Source of the DNA: Spirochaetales bacterium
GTDB lineage: Bacteria > Spirochaetota > Spirochaetia > SZUA-6 > JAFGRV01
DNA: 39,323 nucleotides
Assembly: GCA_016930085.1 (NCBI GenBank)
Contig: JAFGHO010000071.1
Location: forward strand, 1-39,323
Direction: 5' to 3'
Shown here: positions 8,769-15,945 of the stretch, in pieces
Position numbering within the stretch: position 1 is the stretch's first letter
How the letters are laid out: the number at the start of each line of letters is the position of its first letter
The notes under the pieces: generated by a model
Databases searched by the model: none
Seen by the model: the letters and a program-made list of their open reading frames with translations, nothing else
Told to the model about the DNA's origin: nothing
Translations under genes and position numbers: made by a program

Positions 8769-9617
8769 TCAATGGGGAAACGGCGTATCGATTGGCGAAT
8801 CGCCTGAAGGTTTCCTGTTCAGTTTTACGATTTCGATACACTCGCCGATCCACATTTTATATCGTGGCGGGATAGCGTCCTGGTCGAAATTTATAATCAG
8901 TGATATAAGTCCCTTTTCCTTGCTTACTTCTTCAGATCGCTCGACCACACCGACCATTTCACCCATTTCCTTGAGCGCGTCGATCTTCATGAGCAGAATG
9001 ATCCGTTTATTGTAATATTCGGTCGGGGTTCCGTGTATTACGATCTTCGCGCTGAAAATGGAAATTTCGGTGAGAATGCATTTTTTCGCGTTACCGTCCA
9101 GAAAGAGAAAGGCTTCGATGGACTGAATTCCCATCCGGGCCTGATTTTTATCCCGGACAACGATGCGTTCGTATATTCGTTTTTCTTTTTCGGTCTGTTT
9201 ATTTATATACCTCCCGATAATGTCAATGAAATCGTCGGGGGGTTTTGTTAAAAATGAGAGTGTGAAAAAGAAAAGATCCGGTTTGTTTCCCTGATATTTG
9301 TTATAGGTGGTTACTTTCGCGTGAATATAAAACGTTATTTCCTTACTTGTATCGGGATGTCTGAATGAAAGCCGCAGGGATACCTTGCTGTTTGCCTTTT
9401 TTAGCTGCTCGAAAAAGGCGGTACTTATCTGAATGAGTATTTTCGCATCGATCATCGATGTAATGTAGAGAATACACGGGAAATTATCGTTTACGCATTT
9501 AAGCGTCGTTTTTTGGGCGAGGAGAGAGAGATTTTCAATCACATTCGTATTGAAAACAATATACTGATCCTTATAATTGTTATAATACTCTAAAAGCTGT
9601 TGCGGCGCATAAGCCAT
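8769..9617 (-). CDS. PilZ-like protein, divergent
   Basis: A 282-residue soluble protein. The N-terminal part (about 1-140) has alternating strands ending in LFFFTLSFLTKPPDDFIDIIGRYI. The C-terminal part begins with KRIYERIVVRDKNQARMG and then CILTEISIFSAKIVI, which matches the layout of a PilZ domain (an RxxxR switch, then a D/NxSxxG strand). The second motif is degenerate here, with TEISIFSAK in place of the usual D/N-x-S-x-x-G. This double-domain layout resembles PilZ proteins of treponemes and relatives. PilZ domains bind c-di-GMP; whether this one does is uncertain. A GGEDEF-EAL-type protein gene lies about 2.2 kb away. The gene stands alone with its own strong promoter. No secretion signal or membrane helix is visible. 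Confidence 0.6.
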   Translation of the reverse strand: MAYAPQQLLEYYNNYKDQYIVFNTNVIENLSLLAQKTTLKCVNDNFPCILYITSMIDAKILIQISTAFFEQLKKANSKVSLRLSFRHPDTSKEITFYIHAKVTTYNKYQGNKPDLFFFTLSFLTKPPDDFIDIIGRYINKQTEKEKRIYERIVVRDKNQARMGIQSIEAFLFLDGNAKKCILTEISIFSAKIVIHGTPTEYYNKRIILLMKIDALKEMGEMVGVVERSEEVSKEKGLISLIINFDQDAIPPRYKMWIGECIEIVKLNRKPSGDSPIDTPFPH

Positions 9618-9652
9618 TTAGTACTCCCGGACGTATTTGAGGATTCACTACC

Positions 9653-9681
9653 ATTATAAGAGGTTGTTATACTGTTATCAA
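9653..9681 (-). promoter_or_regulatory. Strong sigma70 promoter of the PilZ-like gene
   Basis: On the minus strand TTGATA (9681-9676), a 17-base spacer and a perfect TATAAT (9658-9653). The expected start of transcription is about 30 bases upstream of the ATG at 9617, leaving space for a CGGGAG ribosome site. Confidence 0.7.
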
Positions 9682-9765
9682 TAGGGTTTATGGCATGCGT
9701 TTCGATTGACATGAGCAAACCGGCCGACGATATGATATTGACATCTCTCTTTTGTATTTTCAGAT

Positions 9766-9809
9766 ATGTTTTGGTAAAAATGCCAACTGATTTCCAGCTG
9801 GATTTTTAC
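9766..9809. repeat. Dispersed hairpin element, copy 1 (degenerate)
   Basis: This copy shares the exact 20-mer ATGTTTTGGTAAAAATGCCA with a second copy at 14617-14636, and both continue into an arm ending ATTTTTACT. Here the hairpin is imperfect: GTAAAAAT (9774-9781) pairs with ATTTTTAC (9802-9809), with mismatches inside. Upstream bases are also alike (CTTTTGTATTTTC against CTTTTTATGTTCC). It lies between divergent genes, where a terminator is not needed. Confidence 0.6.
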
Positions 9810-9816
9810 TTATGGC

Positions 9817-9844
9817 TTGACATTTTCATTATTTTGCCTACAAT
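9817..9844 (+). promoter_or_regulatory. Orphan sigma70 promoter
   Basis: A perfect TTGACA (9817-9822), a 16-base spacer and TACAAT (9839-9844). It lies more than 350 bases upstream of the next clear gene, which seems to have its own -10 box, so it may drive an RNA or the small frame at 9915. Confidence 0.5.
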
Positions 9845-9914
9845 AGCGTTAATTATATAATCTTACTGTAATATATGCGGTTTCAGGTATTATTGGGGGA
9901 ACCGGAAACCGGAC

Positions 9915-10028
9915 ATGACGAATGGTTTCTATAAAAAGAATCATTTGAATTCGGAAACGGCAGCAAAGATGTGGGTGTTGCTTTTCCTTTTAGTGCGGTT
10001 TTCTCACCGGCCTGTATTTGTAAAATAA
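9915..10028 (+). CDS. Possible small protein, 37 residues
   Basis: A short frame beginning MTNGFYKKNH with a hydrophobic stretch MWVLLFLLV (about 19-27). It lies about 65 bases downstream of the orphan promoter at 9817-9844. A TTGGGGGAACC stretch about 14 bases upstream is a poor ribosome site. The helix is short for a membrane span. I do not recognise it. It may be chance, and the rest of the stretch from 9618 to 10204 shows no other gene. Confidence 0.2.
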   Translation: MTNGFYKKNHLNSETAAKMWVLLFLLVRFSHRPVFVK

Positions 10029-10138
10029 GATGGTTGTGGGAAATCAGTTTCTTGCTATGACAAGAAAAACGTTGTTTGTCAAGAAATGCGCTAAAACCCG
10101 GTGGAAATCGAAAACGTGCTTGTTGTATAAAAAGATAG

Positions 10139-10144
10139 TATAAT
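10139..10144 (+). promoter_or_regulatory. Candidate -10 box of the GHKL gene
   Basis: A perfect TATAAT at 10139-10144 within GATAGTATAATAC. No good -35 box lies at 16-18 bases upstream. Transcription from here would begin near 10151, just before the GTG at 10154, which favours the later TTG start at 10205. Confidence 0.4.
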
Positions 10145-10204
10145 ACAGAAAAAGTGACGTTGATTCGGTGGAAAGTCCGGGTAAGGGATCATGCAGGAAG
10201 AGTT

Positions 10205-10909
10205 TTGGATAAAAGCAAGCTGAGACAAATAGAAAAAAACCTCCGCAAGGCAATTGATAATGGTAAAGTAATAAGAATCATATCATATGCGATGTCGTCA
10301 TCTGTTGAAAAAGTCATGGACAGGGTGATTCAATGCCTGCTCGAGAAATACAATAAAGAGGATCTCAAGTCCGTTGTCTATACCTGTATCAAGGAATTGA
10401 TGATAAATGGAACAAAGGCAAATATAAAGCGGATATTCTTTGAGGAAAACGGACTCGATATTTATAATGAAACCGATTATAAAAAAGGAATCGCGCTTTA
10501 TAAGGAAGTCATGAAGGAAGAGCTTACTCTCGAATACGGGAAGAGGGCGAAACTCAAGGGCTTGTATGTCAAGGTAAACTTCATTCATTCGGCAGAGGTG
10601 CTTAAAATCGAGATCGTCAATAACACGGAAATTACTCCACAGGAAGAAGTACGGTTGCGGGAGAAGTTTGCCAATATCATGAAATACGACGACCTTATGC
10701 AGTACTATATGGACTACGGCGATGATACGGAAGGCGCCGGAATGGGGCTTGCCCTTATCATGATTCTTCTCATGGCGGAAGGAATCGATCCGGGATTTTT
10801 CCGAGTCGGTATCAGCAATAATGCAACTGTCGCGAAACTCGAAATACCGATTGTCGAAAATTACGAATGCGACAGGGATCGCGATCATGTGATTCGTATA
10901 CATGATTGA
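10205..10909 (+). CDS. GHKL-type ATPase domain protein
   Basis: A 234-residue soluble protein with features of the histidine kinase / Hsp90-type ATP-binding fold. An N-box-like helix CIKELMINGTKAN lies at about 62-74, and a G-box-like EGAGMGLALIMILL at about 190-205. There is no phosphorylatable His domain and no membrane segment. It may be an anti-sigma-type kinase, a phosphatase partner or a receiver-free ATPase. I chose TTG at 10205 because AGGAAGAG lies just upstream and the only likely -10 box puts the transcript start near 10151. A GTG at 10154 is the alternative, adding 17 residues. The gene is followed by a hairpin and a tiny gene on the same strand, which may be co-transcribed. The domain call is moderately firm; its partner is unknown. 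Confidence 0.65.
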   Translation: MDKSKLRQIEKNLRKAIDNGKVIRIISYAMSSSVEKVMDRVIQCLLEKYNKEDLKSVVYTCIKELMINGTKANIKRIFFEENGLDIYNETDYKKGIALYKEVMKEELTLEYGKRAKLKGLYVKVNFIHSAEVLKIEIVNNTEITPQEEVRLREKFANIMKYDDLMQYYMDYGDDTEGAGMGLALIMILLMAEGIDPGFFRVGISNNATVAKLEIPIVENYECDRDRDHVIRIHD

Positions 10910-10938
10910 TTTGTATGTCGATCTTCGATATACAAATC
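10908..10938 (+). repeat. Long hairpin at the 3' end of the GHKL gene
   Basis: GATTTGTATGTCGA (10908-10921), loop TCT, TCGATATACAAATC (10925-10938): a 14-base stem with one G-T pair that overlaps the stop codon. No T-run follows, so it is more likely an mRNA stabilising or processing structure than a full terminator. Confidence 0.5.
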
Positions 10939-11012
10939 CTGCTGAAAAACGGGTCAAGAAGACAATTTCTTCTTTTCTAGTTAGATTAGAGAACGAAAAG
11001 GGGGACGGGTAC

Positions 11013-11183
11013 ATGGATATACAAAACATAAAGAATGCGTCCGAGCAATTGGCACAGGTGCTGATGCTTGCCGCACAGCAAAAAGGGGATATCGCGGGAA
11101 AACTGATTCGCATGAATATCGAAACCGCCGTTTTTGTCGATAAACCGGATGATATGGGCCTCATGATCGATCTCTATGCCTGA
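11013..11183 (+). CDS. Small conserved-looking protein, 56 residues
   Basis: A 56-residue acidic to neutral protein beginning MDIQNIKNASEQLAQVLMLA. A strong AAGGGGGACGGG site lies just upstream of the ATG, and this decides the start over an in-frame ATG at 10902. The N-terminal MDIQ plus a Gln- and Ala-rich helix and a later GKLIRMNIET recall the very small YjfB-type putative motility proteins, but the match is by eye and weak. It is probably co-transcribed with the GHKL gene 103 bases upstream. No signal peptide or membrane segment is seen. Confidence 0.55.
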   Translation: MDIQNIKNASEQLAQVLMLAAQQKGDIAGKLIRMNIETAVFVDKPDDMGLMIDLYA

Positions 11184-11269
11184 TTTGCATAGGGCGAAAG
11201 CGGTTGCGGTGCTTTTCCCATCATGTTACAATGCATTACCATATACATGCTAAAAGAGGACGCGTCATC

Positions 11270-11764
11270 ATGAAGAAAATGTCGAGGCAACTTTGCATCG
11301 TTTCGTGTATTGCGGCGGGAGTTCTTTTCCTTCTCCATGGCTGCGGATCGCGGTATAATTTCGATCATGACCCCCCTTATATCAATGCGCGGATGAATGA
11401 AGTCTTTCCCGGTTCTATTAAAAACTCGCATAGAACGGAATACAACCTTCCGCTTCCGGAAAACTATATCGGTTATGAGGTCACCTATCTTGACGGGGCG
11501 ATCGTCATGATCGTGATCAAGGCACCGGATGAAAACGGGGCGGCGAAATATTTCGATCAGGCGGTTTTACCGGCGTTTGCGATGATGCATGAACATCATT
11601 ACGGTGAGGACGGGAAATGGAGGTATGTGACGGGAAAGGAGAAAGACGGGAGGCACTGGATCGGGTGGTACAACGGTATCTGGGTTTTCGAGCTTAACGG
11701 TCTGACTGAAGAATATTTCGATCTTGTTATCAGGGCTTCCCGTTTTATTTCAAGGAAAGAGTGA
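11270..11764 (+). CDS. Hypothetical lipoprotein
   Basis: A 164-residue protein with a lipoprotein signal: MKKMSRQLC, a hydrophobic core and the lipobox LLHGC (Cys25). The mature part is about 140 residues of mixed strands and helices with GYEVTYLDGAIVMIVIKAPDE and WYNGIWVFEL. I do not recognise a family. The ATG at 11270 follows AGAGGA and gives a proper signal peptide, whereas the longer in-frame start at 11204 would bury it. It lies between signalling genes on the same strand; whether it takes part in sensing is unknown. Confidence 0.75.
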   Translation: MKKMSRQLCIVSCIAAGVLFLLHGCGSRYNFDHDPPYINARMNEVFPGSIKNSHRTEYNLPLPENYIGYEVTYLDGAIVMIVIKAPDENGAAKYFDQAVLPAFAMMHEHHYGEDGKWRYVTGKEKDGRHWIGWYNGIWVFELNGLTEEYFDLVIRASRFISRKE

Positions 11765-11842
11765 ATACTCACCTCATATCGAGTTTCAATTGGTAAATGA
11801 TATGGCTTTTTGTCTTTTATTTTATTACATTATATATAACCC

Positions 11843-14539
11843 ATGAATTATTACGCAGGAATTCCATTTTTTGCTTTTCTTTTTGCCGTCGTTTTCTGGG
11901 TTTATGTTTTCGCCCGGAAAAAAAAGACACGAATCTATTATTCCTTTTTATTATTTATCGTGCCGTTTGTTTTCTGGAATTTTTTCAAATTCTTAAGCTG
12001 GCTTGATTTCCCGGAAAACGTTATCCTCCTTTTCCTTCGGATTAAATTCCTCTTTATTTTGAGTCTCGGGTATTTTATTGTCAATTTTGTCTATGCGTAC
12101 AGGGACAGAAAAAACGATATCATTTCCATATCTTTGGCCGTTCTCCTTCCCGTCGTTTTTATCGTTACAATGGCCTCCGATCTTGTGGTCGGGGGAGTGA
12201 AAGAATATTATTGGGGGACGGACGAGGTTGAGGGTACCCTCTATCTTCCCTTTGTTGTCATTTTTGTCGTTCTTCCCATAATATATGCATTGGCATTTTT
12301 TTATCTCAAAGGTCTTGAAAAAAGAAACAAAAACGAATACGATGCGACAGTTGATCGACTCCTGGTTATCGGCGGAGGGATAATACTCACCGGCAGTGTT
12401 TTTACCGGAATAGTCCTTCAACAATTATTTCAGATAGTGGATTTACCCGAGACGACTTCGGTATTTACAATTATTCTTGCCCTCATTTTCTATCGTGCGG
12501 TAAAAAAATATGATTTTCTCTCCATCGGACCGGAAGATATCGCCGTCAATCTTTTTGACAGTCTGCTGGACTGCGTGATCGTCGTCGATAATAAAGGCAA
12601 GCTTCTCCTGTATAACAAAACGGCCGAAGAGCTTTTTCATATAAGGGATAAAGGTGAGAAGTTCGATGTTTTTTCGATTTTGCCGGATTATCGCCATGAA
12701 CAGGACGATAAAGACAGGGAAGTGACCATTATTATCGAAAATGAACCCCGGTTTTTTCTCCTCTCTCATTCTCATATCAATAAAGCCGGCCATGATTCAG
12801 GCAAAATAATTATGCTCAAGGATATCACGGCAAGGAAGAAGGCGCAGAATGCGCTTTCCATGGAAAAAGAGAGGGCTTTTATTACCCTTAATTCAATCGG
12901 GGATGCCGTGATCACGATAAACAGGGATTTAAATATCATGTATATGAATCGAATCGCTGAACATCTCCTCGGCTTTTCCATGTCGGAAGCGGCGGGAATT
13001 AAGATAACCGACATCCTGAGAATCGTCTCTGAGGTAACGCGGGAACCGGTAAGCAATCCTTTTGTCACGGTACAAAAAAGAATGGAAGTCGTTTCAATCC
13101 CGGATCAGCTGGTGCTGATAAACAGGAAGGGACAGGAATACCATATACAAAGCAGTGTCGCGCCGATATTCGATTTCGATGCGGGGTATAGCGGTTATGT
13201 AATTGTTCTTCATGATATCAGTGAATCCAAAAACCTGCAAAAACAGATCTCATATCACGCGAGTCACGATGCGCTTACCGGACTTTATAACCGTGTGGAG
13301 TTTATTTCCAGACTCGATGAGGCTTTAGAATGTGAAGACTCATCGATCAAGGAACATGTCCTCTTCTATATCGATATCGATAATTTTAAAATAATCAATG
13401 ATACGGTGGGACATACGGGAGGTGATCAGTTTCTCATACAACTTTCGGCATTGATCAAGCATCTCGTGCGTCAGACCGATACGATCGCGAGGGTGGGTGA
13501 AGACGAGTTCGCTATTCTCCTGTTCAACTGTCCCCTCGATCTCAGCCTCACGATTGCGGAAAAAATCTGTAATCATGTGCGGGAAAGCATTTTTGAATAT
13601 CGCGAGCGGAAGATCACCGTTACGATCAGTATCGGGGTTGTTTCAATCAAACCCGGTACCGGGGATGCGTCATCCTTTCTTATCAAAGCGGACGAGGTGT
13701 GCAAGATTGCGAGGGAAAAGGGGGGGGACAGGGTTCATCTGTTCCGGGCCGATGATCTCTATCACATCAAACATCATACCGAACTCGAATGGGTTTCAAA
13801 AATCAAGAATGCCCTGGAACAGTCGCGACTTCTCCTCTTTTACCAGCCGATCGCATCATTGAGTGCGGATTCAAAAGGGGGCGACCATTTCGAACTTCTC
13901 ATCCGTATGGCGGATGAAAACGGCGGGATTATCGCGCCCGCCCAGTTTTTGCCCGCTGCGGAGCGGTACAATTTTATATCCAGAATCGATATGTGGGTGA
14001 TTGAAAATTTCTTCAAGCATTTCAATAAGTGGTATTGTAAAAATTCTGAAAGACGGCTTCATTGCTGCAGTATCAATCTGTCTGGCGCTTCCCTGAACGA
14101 TGAAAAAATGCTCGATTTTATCATCAGCCGTATCCGCGAGTATGCCATTCCCCCGGAGCTTTTATGTTTTGAAATAACGGAGACGATCGCGATCGTCAAT
14201 TTCTCAGAAACCGAACGTTTTATCAATACCCTTAAAAATATGGGGTGCAGTTTTGCCCTGGATGATTTCGGCAACGGGCTTTCCTCGTATAATTATCTGA
14301 AACGGCTCGCGGTCGATTACCTGAAAATCGACGGTTCATTCGTTAAAAATATCGTCTCCGATGAAAAAGACTACGCGATCGCGAAAACGATCAATACCCT
14401 CGGTCATCATATGGGATTGAAAACAATCGCAGAATATGTGAAGGATAAACAGACCTACGATCTTCTCGTTACCATCGGGGTTGATTTTGTTCAGGGGTAT
14501 TATATTTCGGTGCCGAAGCCGCTTGTGGAACTCACGTGA
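11843..14539 (+). CDS. Membrane PAS-PAS-GGDEF-EAL protein (c-di-GMP phosphodiesterase with degenerate cyclase)
   Basis: An 898-residue protein. About eight hydrophobic helices (1-222) resemble the N-terminal 7TM sensor region of some histidine kinases. Two PAS-like domains follow (about 232-335 and 340-465), then GGDEF (about 468-632) and EAL (about 645-895). The cyclase signature is GEDEF (552-556) instead of GGDEF, but the inhibitory RxxD site is kept as RQTD (543-546), five residues upstream. The phosphodiesterase looks complete: ELLIR (Glu684), Asn745, Glu777, DDFG (Asp807, Asp808), Lys828, Glu864 and Gln884. It therefore probably breaks down c-di-GMP, with the GGDEF part acting as a binding or regulatory domain. 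No clear ribosome site precedes the ATG. A strong terminator follows at 14625. A PilZ-like gene nearby may be a downstream target. Confidence 0.9.
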   Translation: MNYYAGIPFFAFLFAVVFWVYVFARKKKTRIYYSFLLFIVPFVFWNFFKFLSWLDFPENVILLFLRIKFLFILSLGYFIVNFVYAYRDRKNDIISISLAVLLPVVFIVTMASDLVVGGVKEYYWGTDEVEGTLYLPFVVIFVVLPIIYALAFFYLKGLEKRNKNEYDATVDRLLVIGGGIILTGSVFTGIVLQQLFQIVDLPETTSVFTIILALIFYRAVKKYDFLSIGPEDIAVNLFDSLLDCVIVVDNKGKLLLYNKTAEELFHIRDKGEKFDVFSILPDYRHEQDDKDREVTIIIENEPRFFLLSHSHINKAGHDSGKIIMLKDITARKKAQNALSMEKERAFITLNSIGDAVITINRDLNIMYMNRIAEHLLGFSMSEAAGIKITDILRIVSEVTREPVSNPFVTVQKRMEVVSIPDQLVLINRKGQEYHIQSSVAPIFDFDAGYSGYVIVLHDISESKNLQKQISYHASHDALTGLYNRVEFISRLDEALECEDSSIKEHVLFYIDIDNFKIINDTVGHTGGDQFLIQLSALIKHLVRQTDTIARVGEDEFAILLFNCPLDLSLTIAEKICNHVRESIFEYRERKITVTISIGVVSIKPGTGDASSFLIKADEVCKIAREKGGDRVHLFRADDLYHIKHHTELEWVSKIKNALEQSRLLLFYQPIASLSADSKGGDHFELLIRMADENGGIIAPAQFLPAAERYNFISRIDMWVIENFFKHFNKWYCKNSERRLHCCSINLSGASLNDEKMLDFIISRIREYAIPPELLCFEITETIAIVNFSETERFINTLKNMGCSFALDDFGNGLSSYNYLKRLAVDYLKIDGSFVKNIVSDEKDYAIAKTINTLGHHMGLKTIAEYVKDKQTYDLLVTIGVDFVQGYYISVPKPLVELT

Positions 14540-14616
14540 CCAACATAAGCGGGCAGATTCCTTCTCTGGTGCGGTTTTCGTTATTTTGATAACGGCTATA
14601 CTTTTTATGTTCCGGT

Positions 14617-14668
14617 ATGTTTTGGTAAAAATGCCACCTGCAAAGCAGGTGGCATTTTTACTATATTC
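14617..14668. terminator. Bidirectional terminator; copy 2 of the dispersed hairpin element
   Basis: A perfect 17-base stem, GTAAAAATGCCACCTGC (14625-14641), loop AAA, GCAGGTGGCATTTTTAC (14645-14661), with A- and T-rich arm ends so it can work on both strands. It ends the GGDEF-EAL gene. Its left part is identical over 20 bases to the element at 9766. Confidence 0.85.
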
Positions 14669-15102
14669 TTTGAAATAAAGGGGAAAATGAAGGAAGATAG
14701 AAAAGTAAATGAGTGATTGGTTTTTTTTCTGCAATGTCTGCATAAGAGAAAAAGCGGGAAGAAGTGGCTGATAATCGAGGAGGTGCATGTCACGTCTTTG
14801 ATGGGAATAATGCCGAACCATCATAGTGAGCAAGTGAAAGCAGTCTTCTGTATGGGATTCGTGACAAAATGATATAAGAAGAGAAGGTAATTGCAGAATT
14901 ATCTCACCTATTAGGGAAATAGATCAAAAATATGAGGATATCAGCTCTTGAGTTAAAAGTATATCTGATTAACATTGTAGTCATGATAAAAAAACCTTAC
15001 AGATAAAACATTGTGAAGCCTTCATTATATTAAAAATGGTTTCATTTTTTGAAAAAATATAATGTAAGTGATTTTAATTAAATAGTTCTGAAGGAGGATG
15101 CT
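14669..15102. other. AT-rich intergenic region, no gene seen
   Basis: About 430 bases, clearly more AT-rich than the flanks, between the terminator and the next gene. I see no credible coding frame, tRNA or repeat. A TTGAAA at about 15047 with a TTTAAT 18 bases later may be the promoter of the next gene, whose ribosome site AAGGAGG is very good. Confidence 0.4.
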
Positions 15103-15609
15103 ATGATTAAAAATGAAATTGTCAGGATGTGGGTGAACAGGGTTTTCGCATTTTTGGCAGGGGGATTGACTATTTTCATTATATTGCAATTTACAACAGT
15201 CAGTTATATAGAAGGGCAAAATACAAAGCTTAATAAGGAACTTGATCAAATAAAATATGAACCGGGCCGGCTTTTTGAACAAGGTAAAACATATTTCGAG
15301 AATAACGACTATAACAACGCTAAAAGAATATTAAATACGTTATTTGAAAAACATCCGATTTCCAAAGAAACGGCTGAAGGTAGAGCACTCTATGTTAAAA
15401 TAGAAGAAAAGCAAAAAGAAAGAGATAAAAAATGGGATGCAGCAGTTGGGGGAATCCGGAAGGAATGGGCAAAATCGATGGCTATACAATTAAAAGAGAA
15501 ATTTGAAAGGGAAAGGGAACAATTGGAAAAAGATATGGATTCCAATCTGGATAGGGAATGGGAGAGAATGAAAAACGAAATCAGAAAAGAATGGGAAAAG
15601 CAAATATAG
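15103..15609 (+). CDS. Membrane-anchored coiled-coil protein with TPR-like segment
   Basis: A 168-residue protein with one N-terminal membrane helix (about 13-32, FAFLAGGLTIFIILQFTTV). A TPR-like segment follows (about 55-90, FEQGKTYFENNDYNNAKRIL), then a highly charged helix (about 98-168) with repeats of the type IRKEWAK and IRKEWEK. The helix probably forms a coiled coil. The N-terminus is inside and the rest is likely periplasmic. No family is recognised. Its low GC differs from the surrounding genes, which suggests recent arrival or weak selection on codon use. AAGGAGG before the ATG makes translation likely. It may be the first gene of the transferred-looking stretch that holds the glycan cassette. 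Confidence 0.7.
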   Translation: MIKNEIVRMWVNRVFAFLAGGLTIFIILQFTTVSYIEGQNTKLNKELDQIKYEPGRLFEQGKTYFENNDYNNAKRILNTLFEKHPISKETAEGRALYVKIEEKQKERDKKWDAAVGGIRKEWAKSMAIQLKEKFEREREQLEKDMDSNLDREWERMKNEIRKEWEKQI

Positions 15610-15618
15610 GCACAAGAA

Positions 15619-15750
15619 ATGGGAATAATGCGGGTTTTAAGAAAATCACTTGGAATAGATAGTGCTGTCTTTTATAAAGAAACTGTGGATGTGCTTCGGG
15701 AAATACGTGGCCGGGATAATTCCGGATGTTATTTATTTTACTGTCATTGA
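15619..15750 (+). CDS. Possible small protein, 43 residues
   Basis: A short frame beginning MGIMRVLRKSLGIDSAVFYK with charged, helix-like composition. It lies nine bases beyond the preceding stop, so translational coupling is possible. No clear ribosome site is seen and I do not recognise it. It could also be the remnant of a longer gene. The rest of the stretch up to 15945 contains nothing I can name. Confidence 0.25.
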   Translation: MGIMRVLRKSLGIDSAVFYKETVDVLREIRGRDNSGCYLFYCH

Positions 15751-15945
15751 TTGATCAGTTAAAACCACATCGAATTATCTCACAATTATTGATAAGGATT
15801 GGAAAAAGGACTATCATTGAGTGGCGTGCAGAATGAGTCCGGCCGCAACGACAGAAACTAGTTTTATTCTGTGACCAACTGCCTGTCTCATCAAATTAAA
15901 AAAGAAGATATGATTGAATGAGCCCGCAAGGAGAGACGGATTGTA

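Noticed and set aside
10298-11164. Minus-strand frame of 288 codons
   Set aside because: It is antisense to the GHKL and small protein genes, which have motifs and ribosome sites; this frame has none.
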